DNA of 64,000 nt from Ahrensia sp. R2A130 (lineage in GTDB: Bacteria > Pseudomonadota > Alphaproteobacteria > Rhizobiales > Rhizobiaceae), in the NCBI RefSeq assembly GCF_000179775.1, contig NZ_AEEB01000003.1:868001-932000 (forward strand), written 5' to 3'. The translations under genes and the position numbers were made by a program. Shown piece by piece: positions 24,931-33,308 of the stretch (position 1 is the first letter of the stretch; every line of letters begins with the position of its first letter). The notes beneath the pieces were generated by a model, which worked only from the letters and a program-made list of their open reading frames with translations, did not search any database and was not told the origin of the DNA.

Positions 24931-26490
24931 ATGATCGGACTTTCTCAAAAGCTGAAGTTGAGACAGGGACAAACGCAGTCTCTCGTCATGACGCCACAGC
25001 TGAGTCAGTCGATCAAACTGCTGGCCATGTCGAATATCGAGCTCGACGCCTTCATCGACGAGCAGTTGGAAAAGAACCCTTTTCTTGAACGCGCTGAAAA
25101 CGGTGCCGACGACAGGCGCAGTGACGTTCCAGAATCAACGTCATCCAATGAACGCGAACCTTTGAGCGCATTATCGCTTGAACTTGACGTGAGTGCTCAA
25201 ACTCTTGCCGACAATCTTGGTACCAGCCTGGAAAACGTCTTTCCCGACGAGCAGGATTACCGCAACGATCGCACATCGGTGGGCAACGAGGATAAATCGG
25301 CATCCGTAAGCGGCGGCCTTGCGATTTCGTCTGCATCATCCAGCGATGACTGGGATATTGCAGAGCGTGCAACTACAGCACCCAGTCTTCACGACCACCT
25401 CCACGAGCAGCTTTCGTTGATGCGATGCGAGCTAAAGGTCCGATTTTTCGTTCAAACGATGATCGAATTCGTCGATGATGGTGGCTACCTTCAACTCGAT
25501 CTACTGGCGCTGACAGAGCGCTTGGACAGCACCGAAGAGGTAGCCAACACCGCTATCGACCTGCTGCAAAGCATGGACCCGTGCGGCGTTGGTGCCCGCG
25601 ATTTGCGCGAGTGCCTGACGCTGCAATTGCGCGAACGCGGCCGTTTCGATCCTGCAATGGCCAGCCTCATCGATAATCTTCCGCTTCTCGCCCGCCGCGA
25701 CTACGCAGCGCTCGCGAAATTGTCGGGTCTCGACGCCTCCGACATGCGCGCTGCAGTTCTGGAAATTCAGGCGCTGGACCCGAAGCCCGGCACCGCATTT
25801 TCCAGCCAAGCCACGCAACACGTCGCACCGGATGCCGAGGTCCGCGAAGCGTCAGACGGCAGCTGGATTGTCGAGCTCAATAGCGAGACCCTGCCCCGCG
25901 TTTTGGTGAACGAAACTTATCTCACCCGTGTCGACCGCGACTGCGCCAAGGGCGCACGACCCACCGAAGCCCATGAATTCGTGCAACAATGCGCGGCCGA
26001 CGCCAACTGGCTGACCCGCAGTCTCGATCAACGCGCCAACACCATTCTCAAAGTCTGCAAGTCTATCGTTTCCCGTCAGGATGCCTTTCTCATCCACGGC
26101 ATAGACCATTTGCGCCCCATGACGCTGAAACAGGTGGCCGAAGACATTTCCATGCACGAATCCTCCGTCAGCCGTGCCACTTCGAACAAATATCTCATGA
26201 CCCCGCGCGGCCTGTTCGAGATGAAATATTTCTTCACCACGGCATTGGGCGCGACTGAAGGCGACGATGGCAGCGGCCATTCCGCCGAAGCCGTTAGGGC
26301 GCAGATTCGCACCCTTATCGACGCCGAAACCGCCCGCACAGTTCTCAGCGACGACGCAATAGTCGAAGCATTGCGCGGGCGCGGCGTAGATATTGCCCGT
26401 CGCACAGTCGCAAAATATCGCGACGCAATGGCAATTCCTTCCTCCGTACAACGCCGCCGCGAAAAGCGAGCCATCGAACAAGCGGGCTGA
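24931..26490 (+). CDS. rpoN: RNA polymerase sigma-54 factor
   Basis: The 519-residue protein begins with the Gln/Leu-rich activator-interaction region (LRQGQTQSLVMTPQLSQSIKLL), followed by an acidic linker, a core-binding domain (SMDPCGVGARDLRECL) and a C-terminal DNA-binding domain. The RpoN box reads IARRTVAKYRDAMAIPSS. It directs transcription from -24/-12 promoters with enhancer-binding ATPases, often for nitrogen and dicarboxylate genes. It sits in the conserved lptB-rpoN-hpf-ptsN order. A sigma-54 promoter upstream suggests autoregulation. Confidence 0.96.
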   Translation: MIGLSQKLKLRQGQTQSLVMTPQLSQSIKLLAMSNIELDAFIDEQLEKNPFLERAENGADDRRSDVPESTSSNEREPLSALSLELDVSAQTLADNLGTSLENVFPDEQDYRNDRTSVGNEDKSASVSGGLAISSASSSDDWDIAERATTAPSLHDHLHEQLSLMRCELKVRFFVQTMIEFVDDGGYLQLDLLALTERLDSTEEVANTAIDLLQSMDPCGVGARDLRECLTLQLRERGRFDPAMASLIDNLPLLARRDYAALAKLSGLDASDMRAAVLEIQALDPKPGTAFSSQATQHVAPDAEVREASDGSWIVELNSETLPRVLVNETYLTRVDRDCAKGARPTEAHEFVQQCAADANWLTRSLDQRANTILKVCKSIVSRQDAFLIHGIDHLRPMTLKQVAEDISMHESSVSRATSNKYLMTPRGLFEMKYFFTTALGATEGDDGSGHSAEAVRAQIRTLIDAETARTVLSDDAIVEALRGRGVDIARRTVAKYRDAMAIPSSVQRRREKRAIEQAG

Positions 26491-26520
26491 GAATAGGGAG
26501 GGTGACGCGAACAGGGTTTG

Positions 26521-26549
26521 TTGACAGCGGCCACCACTTTTCCTAAATC
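26521..26549 (+). promoter_or_regulatory. Possible sigma-70 promoter for hpf/ptsN
   Basis: TTGACA (26521-26526) and TAAATC (26544-26549) are separated by 17 bases, in the 240-base gap between rpoN and hpf. The start codon of hpf is about 180 bases further on. The -35 is perfect; the -10 is moderate. Confidence 0.35.
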
Positions 26550-26730
26550 GCCGCCCAACGCGGGTCTCGCCCCACCCATCCGAACAAGCCGATAGTGATT
26601 TGCCGTGACCCGAGCGAGTTCGGGCACCGGAATTTTTGCATTGTCAATCTGTACCGCGACAGTCGTGGGGCTTAAATTGAGACTCGTGTCGTGGCCGCTT
26701 CGGCCGTGACGAAGAAGAAGGAAGCACCGC

Positions 26731-27321
26731 ATGAGCCTGCGTATCACCGGAAAACAGATGGATATCGGCGACGCCCTGAAGGGCCGTATCGAAGATCGTA
26801 TCAACGACGCTGTGGACAAATATTTTGGTCACGGATTCTCCGGTCACGTTGTTATGGAAAAACAAGGCTCCTTCTTTATCGCCGATTGCATGGTGCATCT
26901 GGACTCCGGCGTCGTGCTGCAAACCAGCGCCCGTGAGCCCGATGCACATGGCGCATTCGACCATGCTGCAGACCGCATCGAAAAACGCCTGCGCCGCTAC
27001 AACCGTAAACTCAAAGACCACCACAACGACCGCCAATCCATGGAACAGGCCGAAGTCGCCTATTCCGTAATGCAGACACCCGGTGGAGACGAAGAACTCG
27101 AGCAAGACTCAGCCCCTCTGGTGATCGCAGAATCAGGTACAACCGTGCGCACACAAACCGTGGCCATGGCCGTCATGCAGTTGGAATTGATGGACGATCC
27201 CGTCAACGTGTTCCGCAACGCAGGTTCCGGTGACATTAACATCGTCTACCGCCGCGCGGATGGAAATATTGGCTGGGTCGATCCATCAAAAGGCGCTGCT
27301 AAAAGCGCAACAGCAGCGTAA
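26731..27321 (+). CDS. hpf: Ribosome hibernation promoting factor, long form
   Basis: The 196-residue protein has an N-terminal HPF/RaiA domain (SLRITGKQMDIGDALKGRI, residues 2-20, to about 100) that binds the 30S subunit. A C-terminal domain (about 135-190, with LMDDPVNVFRNAGSGDINIVYRR-like sequence) mediates 100S dimer formation in long-form HPF. AAGGAAG precedes the start. It lies between rpoN and ptsN as in most proteobacteria. Confidence 0.93.
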   Translation: MSLRITGKQMDIGDALKGRIEDRINDAVDKYFGHGFSGHVVMEKQGSFFIADCMVHLDSGVVLQTSAREPDAHGAFDHAADRIEKRLRRYNRKLKDHHNDRQSMEQAEVAYSVMQTPGGDEELEQDSAPLVIAESGTTVRTQTVAMAVMQLELMDDPVNVFRNAGSGDINIVYRRADGNIGWVDPSKGAAKSATAA

Positions 27322-27336
27322 CGGACAGCGCCTAAC

Positions 27337-27801
27337 ATGGAACTCCAGAACATCCTTTCGCGCGATAGCGTCGTGACGCACCTGAAGGCTGGCTCCAAGC
27401 GCCAGCTTCTTCAGGAGCTTGCCGTTATTGGCGCGCGTCTCGTCGATCGCGACGAACACGATGTTCTGGAAATCCTGCAGCAGCGTGAAAAGCTTGGTTC
27501 CACAGGCGTTGGTAACGGTGTCGCCATTCCACACGGCAAACTGGCGGGCATCGAGAAGATTGTCGGCGTCTTCGCCCGTCTGTCTAAGCCTCTCGATTTC
27601 GATGCAATGGACGATCAGCCTATCGACATAGCCTTCATGTTGCTGGCTCCGGAAGGCTCCGGTGCCGACCACTTGAAAGCCTTGTCGCGCGCCGCCCGTC
27701 TGTTGCGCGACGGAGAGAAACTGGCCGAAATCCGTGCCAGCGAAGACCCGTCCCGCATTTTCGATCTGCTTATCGCCGAACCCCGCGCCAACGCGGCCTG
27801 A
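27337..27801 (+). CDS. ptsN: Nitrogen-related PTS IIA protein
   Basis: The 154-residue EIIA-Ntr protein has its phosphorylated His at about residue 66 in GVAIPHGKL, and the flanking LGSTGVGNG and FARLSKPLDFDAMD motifs. It belongs to the nitrogen phosphotransfer chain, which regulates potassium transport, carbon/nitrogen balance and stress responses rather than sugar uptake. It starts 15 bases after hpf and converges on a DUF1150 gene. Confidence 0.94.
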   Translation: MELQNILSRDSVVTHLKAGSKRQLLQELAVIGARLVDRDEHDVLEILQQREKLGSTGVGNGVAIPHGKLAGIEKIVGVFARLSKPLDFDAMDDQPIDIAFMLLAPEGSGADHLKALSRAARLLRDGEKLAEIRASEDPSRIFDLLIAEPRANAA

Positions 27802-27831
27802 TCTTGGGCAGTTGCGGTTGTCTCGAAGCCG

Positions 27832-28092
27832 CTAGTGGCGCTGGACCGTTTCCAGTTCCATTTCGCTTGCATTGTGAACCAGCGCCATAGGCTCATCCGC
27901 CACGGCAATCGGGTGCCCATCCGCGGTAAACAATCCCCAAAGATCAACACCTTGCGGAAGCTCAGGCCCCTGCGGAAAACGCTGATTGAGATCGTCTGAG
28001 GTCACTTCGCGCACATATGCGATGGCGTTTTTCCCGAACTCTGCGAATTCGACCTGCGAACCGAAAGGTTCAATCTTTGTCTTTTTCGTCAT
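27832..28092 (-). CDS. DUF1150 family small protein
   Basis: The 86-residue protein has the DUF1150 layout: GKNAIAYVREVTSDDLNQRF, then LWGLFTADGHPIAVADEP and a C-terminal LETVQRH. The family is confined largely to alphaproteobacteria, is often near small heat-shock genes and has no known function. The start at 28092 is chosen because GGAG lies eight bases upstream; a longer frame to 28233 would add 47 residues that do not fit the family. Confidence 0.85.
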   Translation of the reverse strand: MTKKTKIEPFGSQVEFAEFGKNAIAYVREVTSDDLNQRFPQGPELPQGVDLWGLFTADGHPIAVADEPMALVHNASEMELETVQRH

Positions 28093-28327
28093 GTCGGTTC
28101 TCCACCGGTTAATGCCTTGTTCCCAATAAGTGGGGTGGCCTTCCCGCCTGAACAAGCCCTTTTCATCAGCCTCCTTGATCTCAGCGGCGCCGCTGCTAAC
28201 GGTTTTTTCACCATGTGCGCAGTCGCTGCCCATTTGTGACCCATTGTTACGAATGGGAAATTTCGCCCAGCTATTGTGAACGCAAGGGCATGAAAGCGCC
28301 CAAGGGCGAACTGAAGCAGGGCAGAAA

Positions 28328-29752
28328 ATGATTTTTATGAAACACGATGCAGCGCAAGCCGCCGCTCCCTTGGTTATGCCAGTAGAAGCGATTGCATTTG
28401 ACGAAGCATCCCGTAGGCGCGCGCCGTTACAACTGCTCGACCACGAACCTGTAGCACTGCCCGATCCAGTTATGGCCCGCGTCGCTGTCGTCGGTCTTGG
28501 TTATGTCGGCCTGCCCCTCATCTGCGGATTTTCCCACAACAGCCGGTCCATCGGCCTGGATATCGACGGCGAAAAGATTGCCGAACTGAAAAACCAGATT
28601 GATCGCACCGGCGAAGTGACCGGCGCTGATTTGGCGGAAGCCGATGCGCTTTACACCACCGACGCTTCCGATCTCGCCGACGCTGATGTCATTCTCGTTT
28701 GCGTGCCCACACCGGTGAACAGCCGCAACCGGCCGGATTACACCCCCCTGCTCGCGGCCTCCCGCGATATCGGCATGCACATGAAAAAGGGCTGCGTGGT
28801 GGTGTATGAATCCACCGTTGACCCAGGCACCACCGAAGAGAAATGCCTGCCAATTCTGGAAGCCACTTCCGGCCTGCGCGAAGGTGTTGATTTCTACCTC
28901 GGCTACTCGCCGGAACGCATAAACCCTGCAGACCCGACCCGTAAGCTGGCCGACATCAAGAAGATCGTAGCAGGCTCGACGCCTGTGGTGACGGAATTTC
29001 TCGAAGTTCTCTATTCCCGCGTCGTGAAGGCCGGTCTTTTCCCCGCTGCCTCCATTCGTGTCGCTGAAGCGGCCAAGATCCTCGAAAACACCCAGCGCGA
29101 CGTCAATATCGCCCTGATGAACGAGCTCATGGCGCTCTACGACAAGATGGGTATTCGCGCGTCCGACGTTATCGCCGCCGCCTCGTCCAAGTGGAACTTC
29201 CACAACTATCGCCCCGGCATGGTGGGTGGTCACTGCATCGCGGTGGACCCCTATTATCTGGTGGATGCGGGCCGTCGTCACGGCCTGTCCATGGAACTGG
29301 TCGCCGCCGGCCGTTCGGTGAACGAGCAAACTCCCTACTTCCTCGTGGACAAGCTGGAAGAACTTTTCGCTTCCAAGGGCGAACGTCTGGCCGGTAAACG
29401 CGTGCTGGTTTTGGGCCGCAGCTTCAAGGAAGATTGCCCCGATACCCGCAATTCCAAGACCTTCAAAATGATGGACTATATGTGGGCGCAGGGAGCCGAA
29501 GTGTTCAACTTCGATCCCGTCGCCGATGATGACCACGCAGAAGGCGGTCGCGGCACGACAATTGTGGACGACCCGTTCGAAGGCGGCGCCTACCACGCTG
29601 TCATCGTAACGCTGGGCCACCGCGTGTTCCGCGAACAACTGGACCTCGAAACGCTAACGACGCTCGCTCCAAAAGGCGCACCGCTGATCGACATGCGTGG
29701 CCAGTACGATGGTGAAACCGTGCACGACCACTTCAACTACTGGCGTCCGTAA
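28328..29752 (+). CDS. Nucleotide-sugar dehydrogenase (WbpO/TviB-type, UDP-HexNAc 6-dehydrogenase)
   Basis: The 474-residue protein has the NAD-binding motif VAVVGLGYVGLPLICGF (about residues 51-67), CVPTPVN, YESTVDPGTTEE, EAAKILENTQRDVNIALMNE and the active-site Cys in GGHCIAVDPYYL. This pattern fits dehydrogenases making UDP-N-acetyl-galactosaminuronate or mannosaminuronate for capsules and O-antigens. A 48-residue extension precedes the Rossmann fold; an ATG at about 28472 would remove it, but GCAGGG precedes 28328. No glycan cluster surrounds it. Confidence 0.88.
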   Translation: MIFMKHDAAQAAAPLVMPVEAIAFDEASRRRAPLQLLDHEPVALPDPVMARVAVVGLGYVGLPLICGFSHNSRSIGLDIDGEKIAELKNQIDRTGEVTGADLAEADALYTTDASDLADADVILVCVPTPVNSRNRPDYTPLLAASRDIGMHMKKGCVVVYESTVDPGTTEEKCLPILEATSGLREGVDFYLGYSPERINPADPTRKLADIKKIVAGSTPVVTEFLEVLYSRVVKAGLFPAASIRVAEAAKILENTQRDVNIALMNELMALYDKMGIRASDVIAAASSKWNFHNYRPGMVGGHCIAVDPYYLVDAGRRHGLSMELVAAGRSVNEQTPYFLVDKLEELFASKGERLAGKRVLVLGRSFKEDCPDTRNSKTFKMMDYMWAQGAEVFNFDPVADDDHAEGGRGTTIVDDPFEGGAYHAVIVTLGHRVFREQLDLETLTTLAPKGAPLIDMRGQYDGETVHDHFNYWRP

Positions 29753-30168
29753 GCTGCCATTCAGCCTGCACGAAAATCCGGCGCGCCTTTCGGCGCCCGG
29801 TTGGCAACATGTGAGCCAGCGGGACGAAGAAGTCTGCCGTTAGCCGTTAGTTTCGGCGAAATGGCATACGCCTTCGCCCCGCTCGATCCTGCTGCGAGTG
29901 TGTCTCAACACCATTCCCGTCACCTCCCCGAACACAAAACTCACGTTTCATCGACCTTGCCTTCGGCCCGCCATTGCTAACGTTCGACGTCCGGTCCCGA
30001 AGCTGTTGTGGCAGCTCTGCCGGTGCGACATAGAGCTCCGCCCGCTTGCGTTCGTTAAGCGCGCGCGACGGAAGGATCGCCCTCCCCCGACGGTAAGGAC
30101 GGTCCGGACCGTCGGCTCGTGGGGGAAAGTGCGCCCACCATACGCCCGTAAAACCGGGCGGGGATAAA
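29753..30168. other. 416-base intergenic region with palindromes
   Basis: No convincing gene is found between the convergent dehydrogenase and dadA. The sequence is GC-rich near 30060-30160, with the 16-bp palindrome GACGGTCCGGACCGTC at 30098-30113 and an overlapping alternative stem (30087-30094 with 30108-30115). An 18-base hairpin CGCCCG/CGGGCG lies at 30143-30160 next to the dadA stop. These could end transcription of dadA, though no T tract follows on the minus strand. Confidence 0.5.
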
Positions 30169-31437
30169 TCAGGCCGCGTTGCTCATAAAATCCGCTTCTA
30201 CCGTCGCAGCGATCATGTCTGCCGTGGCCGCGCTCAACGTCCAACCCAAGTGGCCATGGCCGGTGTTGTAGAACACGCCCGGCGCTTTGCCCTTGCCGAC
30301 GCGGGGCATCATGTTGGGCATCATCGGGCGCAGGCCGGCCCATGGCACAACGTGCTCGGTGGAAACACCGGGGAAGTTCTTCCGCACCCAGTTGGTCAGT
30401 GGCACGATGCGACCGGAGCGGATGTCGCGGTCTTCACCGGCAAATTCCGCCGTGCCCGCCACGCGGAAACGGTTGTCGCCCAAGCGCGAGGTCACGATTT
30501 TCGCTTCTTCGTCCAACAGGCTTACGCGGGGCGCGGCTTCCTGCGAGGCCTTATCGTCCAGCATCACGGTGATGGAATAGCCCTTCACGGGATAGACATT
30601 CACGCGGTCGCCTAGCTGGGCGGCGAGATGACGGCTGCCGACACCGGCGCAGATAACCACGTTATCGAACTTGGAAAACTCGCGCTCTTCGCCCAGCAAC
30701 GGGCCGTGTTTGATAAAGATGCCGCCCTCGCGGTGCTGCCGAACCTTGTCGATAGCCGTGCCGAATTTCATCTTCACACCGCGGCGCTTGCAGGCGTCCG
30801 CGAGGCCCATGGAATATTTGTGAACGTCGCCGGTGAAGTCTGACGGGGTAAAGAAGCCGCCGACATAATCGTCGCGCAAGGTGGGTTCGAGCGCAGCGAT
30901 TTCCGCAGCCGTTACCGGCTCGCGCACCAACCCGCCTTTGGCGAGTAGGTCGGTTACCTTCTGGGCAGACTTCAATTCTTTTTCAGATTCGAAAATATGC
31001 AGGATGCCGCGATCTTCCTTATCGAAGTCGATGCTCTCTTCCCCCGCCCATTCGAGCAGGTGTTCGCGGGCGGCAATGGCGAGGCGCGTGGTTTCGATCG
31101 TGTTGGCTTCGTAGCGCGGGATGGCGCGGAGGAATTCGGCCATCCACGAATATTTGTGCCACGACGGACCGGGATGGACGAGCAGCGGCGCGTCCTTCTT
31201 CATCACCCAGCGCATGCCCTTGATGACGGTGCCGAGCTGGTTCCACACGGCGGCGTTGGACGCTGAAAGCTGGCCGCCATTGGCGAACGATGTTTCCATC
31301 GCAGCATAAGGCTGGCGGTCAAAAAGCGTGACGTCGAAGCCGCGCTTGGCCAAGGCGTAAGCGGTGGTGACGCCGGTGATTCCGGCCCCGATGACAGCGA
31401 TGGACTTGGTTTTTGTAGGCGTGATGTGGGCGACCAT
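30169..31437 (-). CDS. dadA: D-amino acid dehydrogenase-type flavoprotein under a glycine riboswitch
   Basis: The 422-residue DAO-family flavoprotein has the FAD motif IAVIGAGITGVTTAYALAKRG at about residues 14-34, FANGGQLSASNAAVW typical of DadA, and a C-terminal GLRPMMPNMMPRVGK with the NTGHGHLGWTLS signature. DadA enzymes oxidise D-amino acids to keto acids and pass electrons to the membrane quinone pool. A tandem glycine riboswitch precedes it, so glycine (giving glyoxylate and ammonia) is a plausible physiological substrate. AGGAAA at the start lies in a small hairpin (31440-31450). Confidence 0.92.
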   Translation of the reverse strand: MVAHITPTKTKSIAVIGAGITGVTTAYALAKRGFDVTLFDRQPYAAMETSFANGGQLSASNAAVWNQLGTVIKGMRWVMKKDAPLLVHPGPSWHKYSWMAEFLRAIPRYEANTIETTRLAIAAREHLLEWAGEESIDFDKEDRGILHIFESEKELKSAQKVTDLLAKGGLVREPVTAAEIAALEPTLRDDYVGGFFTPSDFTGDVHKYSMGLADACKRRGVKMKFGTAIDKVRQHREGGIFIKHGPLLGEEREFSKFDNVVICAGVGSRHLAAQLGDRVNVYPVKGYSITVMLDDKASQEAAPRVSLLDEEAKIVTSRLGDNRFRVAGTAEFAGEDRDIRSGRIVPLTNWVRKNFPGVSTEHVVPWAGLRPMMPNMMPRVGKGKAPGVFYNTGHGHLGWTLSAATADMIAATVEADFMSNAA

Positions 31438-31439
31438 GA

Positions 31440-31450
31440 CAGGTTTCCTG
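31440..31450 (-). promoter_or_regulatory. Ribosome-binding site of dadA inside a short hairpin
   Basis: On the minus strand CAGG-AAA-CCTG folds two bases before the ATG and contains the AGGA ribosome site. This could be part of the expression platform of the glycine riboswitch, controlling translation. The stem is only four base pairs. Confidence 0.35.
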
Positions 31451-31487
31451 AAGACGATGTTGCGGGCACGCGCGAGCGAAGCTGGCG

Positions 31488-31720
31488 CATGACCCCATCT
31501 GTCGTGAAACCTGAGAGTTTGGTTCAGGCAAACAACTTAACAAGCTGCCATGCCGTCACTTTCTCCTTCGGTGGGCAACAGCCATCAGGCCGTCACCACT
31601 CTCCAGATTGTATTCTCCCCCCAAAGCCGAGGGGTTCCCGCAGTCCATGGTGCCTGAGAGTTTCCGGGGCGGTTGCTCCTTCGGCGGCGCCTATGCGCTC
31701 TCTCCTGCGGGTCGTGGCGT
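31488..31720 (-). ncRNA. Tandem glycine riboswitch upstream of dadA
   Basis: Two aptamers can be read on the minus strand. The first (about 31640-31717) has GCAGGAGAGAGCG, GCCGCCGAAGGAGCAACCG and CCGGAAACTCTCAGGCA. The second (about 31490-31607) has CTGGAGAGTGG, CCACCGAAGGAGAAAG and ACCAAACTCTCAGG. The doubled CCGAAGGAG and ACTCTCAGG signatures are diagnostic of the glycine riboswitch, which usually switches genes on when glycine is abundant. It ends about 50 bases before the dadA start. Boundaries are approximate. Confidence 0.93.
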
Positions 31721-31754
31721 GCCGATAACACGAATTGCTGCAGTAAACAGCCCC

Positions 31755-33212
31755 TTAGCGACCACTTGGGCCAATCCAGGCCACTTTAAACAATCCATCG
31801 GCTTCGCCTTTTAGGGCTTCGCCGACCTGTTCCAAATGCGCACCGGATGAAGCGATATCATCGACGACAAGAACGGTTCCTGATACGGACGCTGTCCGGA
31901 TCAACTTTGGCAGGCGAGAACTCTTGCGCGGGTGCGAAGACCCCTTGCGCGGTGGCGAGCTGACAGCTTCGACGAACTCCGAACCGATGAGCTTGGCAAC
32001 CTGCCGTGCGATGCTCACAGAAAATGGCTCCATATCGACAGTATGACCTCCCGGAACCGGCACCACCTGATCTATGGCAGCTGCACCAACCAAGACTTTG
32101 ACATGGGTTGCGATTTCTTCAGCCACGGAATTGATGAAATTCGCATCCGCTGCCTTTTTCATATGGCGCATAGCCACGATCTGGCTGTCTTTGATACCCG
32201 CCCGCCAAGTGCGAAGCGTGGTGTAGGAACTGCCTTTGCGAGATCGCAACTTCGGCTGCTTGACCAAAGTATCGAGAATAAACCCTGCTGAAGGATTTGG
32301 CGTGAGCGGCGAATTTTCCGCGAAACCGGAATTCGCGATCTGAGCCTGCTGGTTCTGATCCCGGCGTTTGCCGAAATAGACAGCATGCGCCTGCAGATCC
32401 ATAATAACAAAATAGGCACGATCCAACACTTCGCCATCACTGGAATTGGGATAAATGCTGATCGCGAATGGACGAGGTTCGCCGCCGGTTTCTGCAGAGG
32501 GAAGCTCGAATTCCACATTGATGACTGGCTGTCCGGTTTCAATGGCGCGGCGGAGGTGTTTTCTGGACGCGGTCGCCATATCTGGAATGACCTCTTCAAG
32601 GCTTTTCCCGACATGCTCCTCTTTGGTCATGCCGTTCAACGCTGCCAGCGAGTTATTGACGTCCAGATAGATGCCCGATTTGCTAACGAGTCCCAGAGGG
32701 ATTGTAACGGCATCGAACGCCAATGCTCTCGCTTGAAGCAGGATATCCGGCTTCGACAGCTTGTCGATCAAGCCCAGAATATCACCCGCCAACTCGACGT
32801 AACTCTGCATTTCCCAATGTTGTTCGGTCGACAGTTGCTCACGAGGTTGCAGACCCAGAACGATAATAAAAGCTCGCCCTACCATTGTGGTAGGCACTGA
32901 AGCGATAAATGCCGAACGCACTGTCCCGAAGGAAGAGAAGAGTAAATCTAATGTAGATTGATGATCTTCGGACTGAACATCAGAAATATCCAGTATTTGC
33001 CCCTGATCCAACTTAAGAGATGCAAAGGAAATTGGTGAGCTATTATAGCCGTAGGTAAGGCCATCCAGGTCAATTATAGCTAAAGTCCCGTCAGTTTCCA
33101 CTGCCAGAAAACTCAAGTCGCCATTCAAAACAAGTCGTGCAGATTTTACCACACGCGATAACGCACCGTTGTCTTTCAATTCCAAAAGCTGCGCCGCCAC
33201 AACGCACCCCAC
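31755..33212 (-). CDS. GAF-like/PAS sensor fused to a phosphoribosyltransferase-like domain
   Basis: The protein has 485 residues. Residues 1-155 look like a GAF-type sensor fold (weak). Residues 160-275 resemble a PAS domain (GLVSKSGIYLDVNNSLAALN, then GKSLEEVIP and a central beta-sheet ending YFVIMDLQAH). After a linker, residues 335-485 resemble a type I phosphoribosyltransferase of ComF style: VVPVPGGH, RQVAKLIG, HPRKSSRLPKL and the PRPP loop VLVVDDIASSGAHL. The loop deviates from the usual pattern in its last position (His for Thr/Ser), so activity is uncertain. GAGGG precedes a GTG start. It lies between malate synthase G and the glycine riboswitch on the same strand. I know of no described protein with this arrangement. 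Confidence 0.7.
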   Translation of the reverse strand: MGCVVAAQLLELKDNGALSRVVKSARLVLNGDLSFLAVETDGTLAIIDLDGLTYGYNSSPISFASLKLDQGQILDISDVQSEDHQSTLDLLFSSFGTVRSAFIASVPTTMVGRAFIIVLGLQPREQLSTEQHWEMQSYVELAGDILGLIDKLSKPDILLQARALAFDAVTIPLGLVSKSGIYLDVNNSLAALNGMTKEEHVGKSLEEVIPDMATASRKHLRRAIETGQPVINVEFELPSAETGGEPRPFAISIYPNSSDGEVLDRAYFVIMDLQAHAVYFGKRRDQNQQAQIANSGFAENSPLTPNPSAGFILDTLVKQPKLRSRKGSSYTTLRTWRAGIKDSQIVAMRHMKKAADANFINSVAEEIATHVKVLVGAAAIDQVVPVPGGHTVDMEPFSVSIARQVAKLIGSEFVEAVSSPPRKGSSHPRKSSRLPKLIRTASVSGTVLVVDDIASSGAHLEQVGEALKGEADGLFKVAWIGPSGR

Positions 33213-33308
33213 ATATCTGCCCTCAACTAGAGTAACAATGACGTGTATTTATGGAAGCGTTAAATCGAACAGTGGTTAACGTGCCGCATGTAACGTTTAG
33301 ACACGCCG

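Noticed and set aside
28427-29638. 403-codon open frame antisense to the nucleotide-sugar dehydrogenase
   Set aside because: Lies wholly inside a gene with intact family motifs on the other strand; composition is typical of an antisense shadow.
29898-30167. 89-codon plus-strand frame in the intergenic region before dadA
   Set aside because: Arg/Pro-rich low-complexity translation running through the palindromes, no ribosome site and no family.
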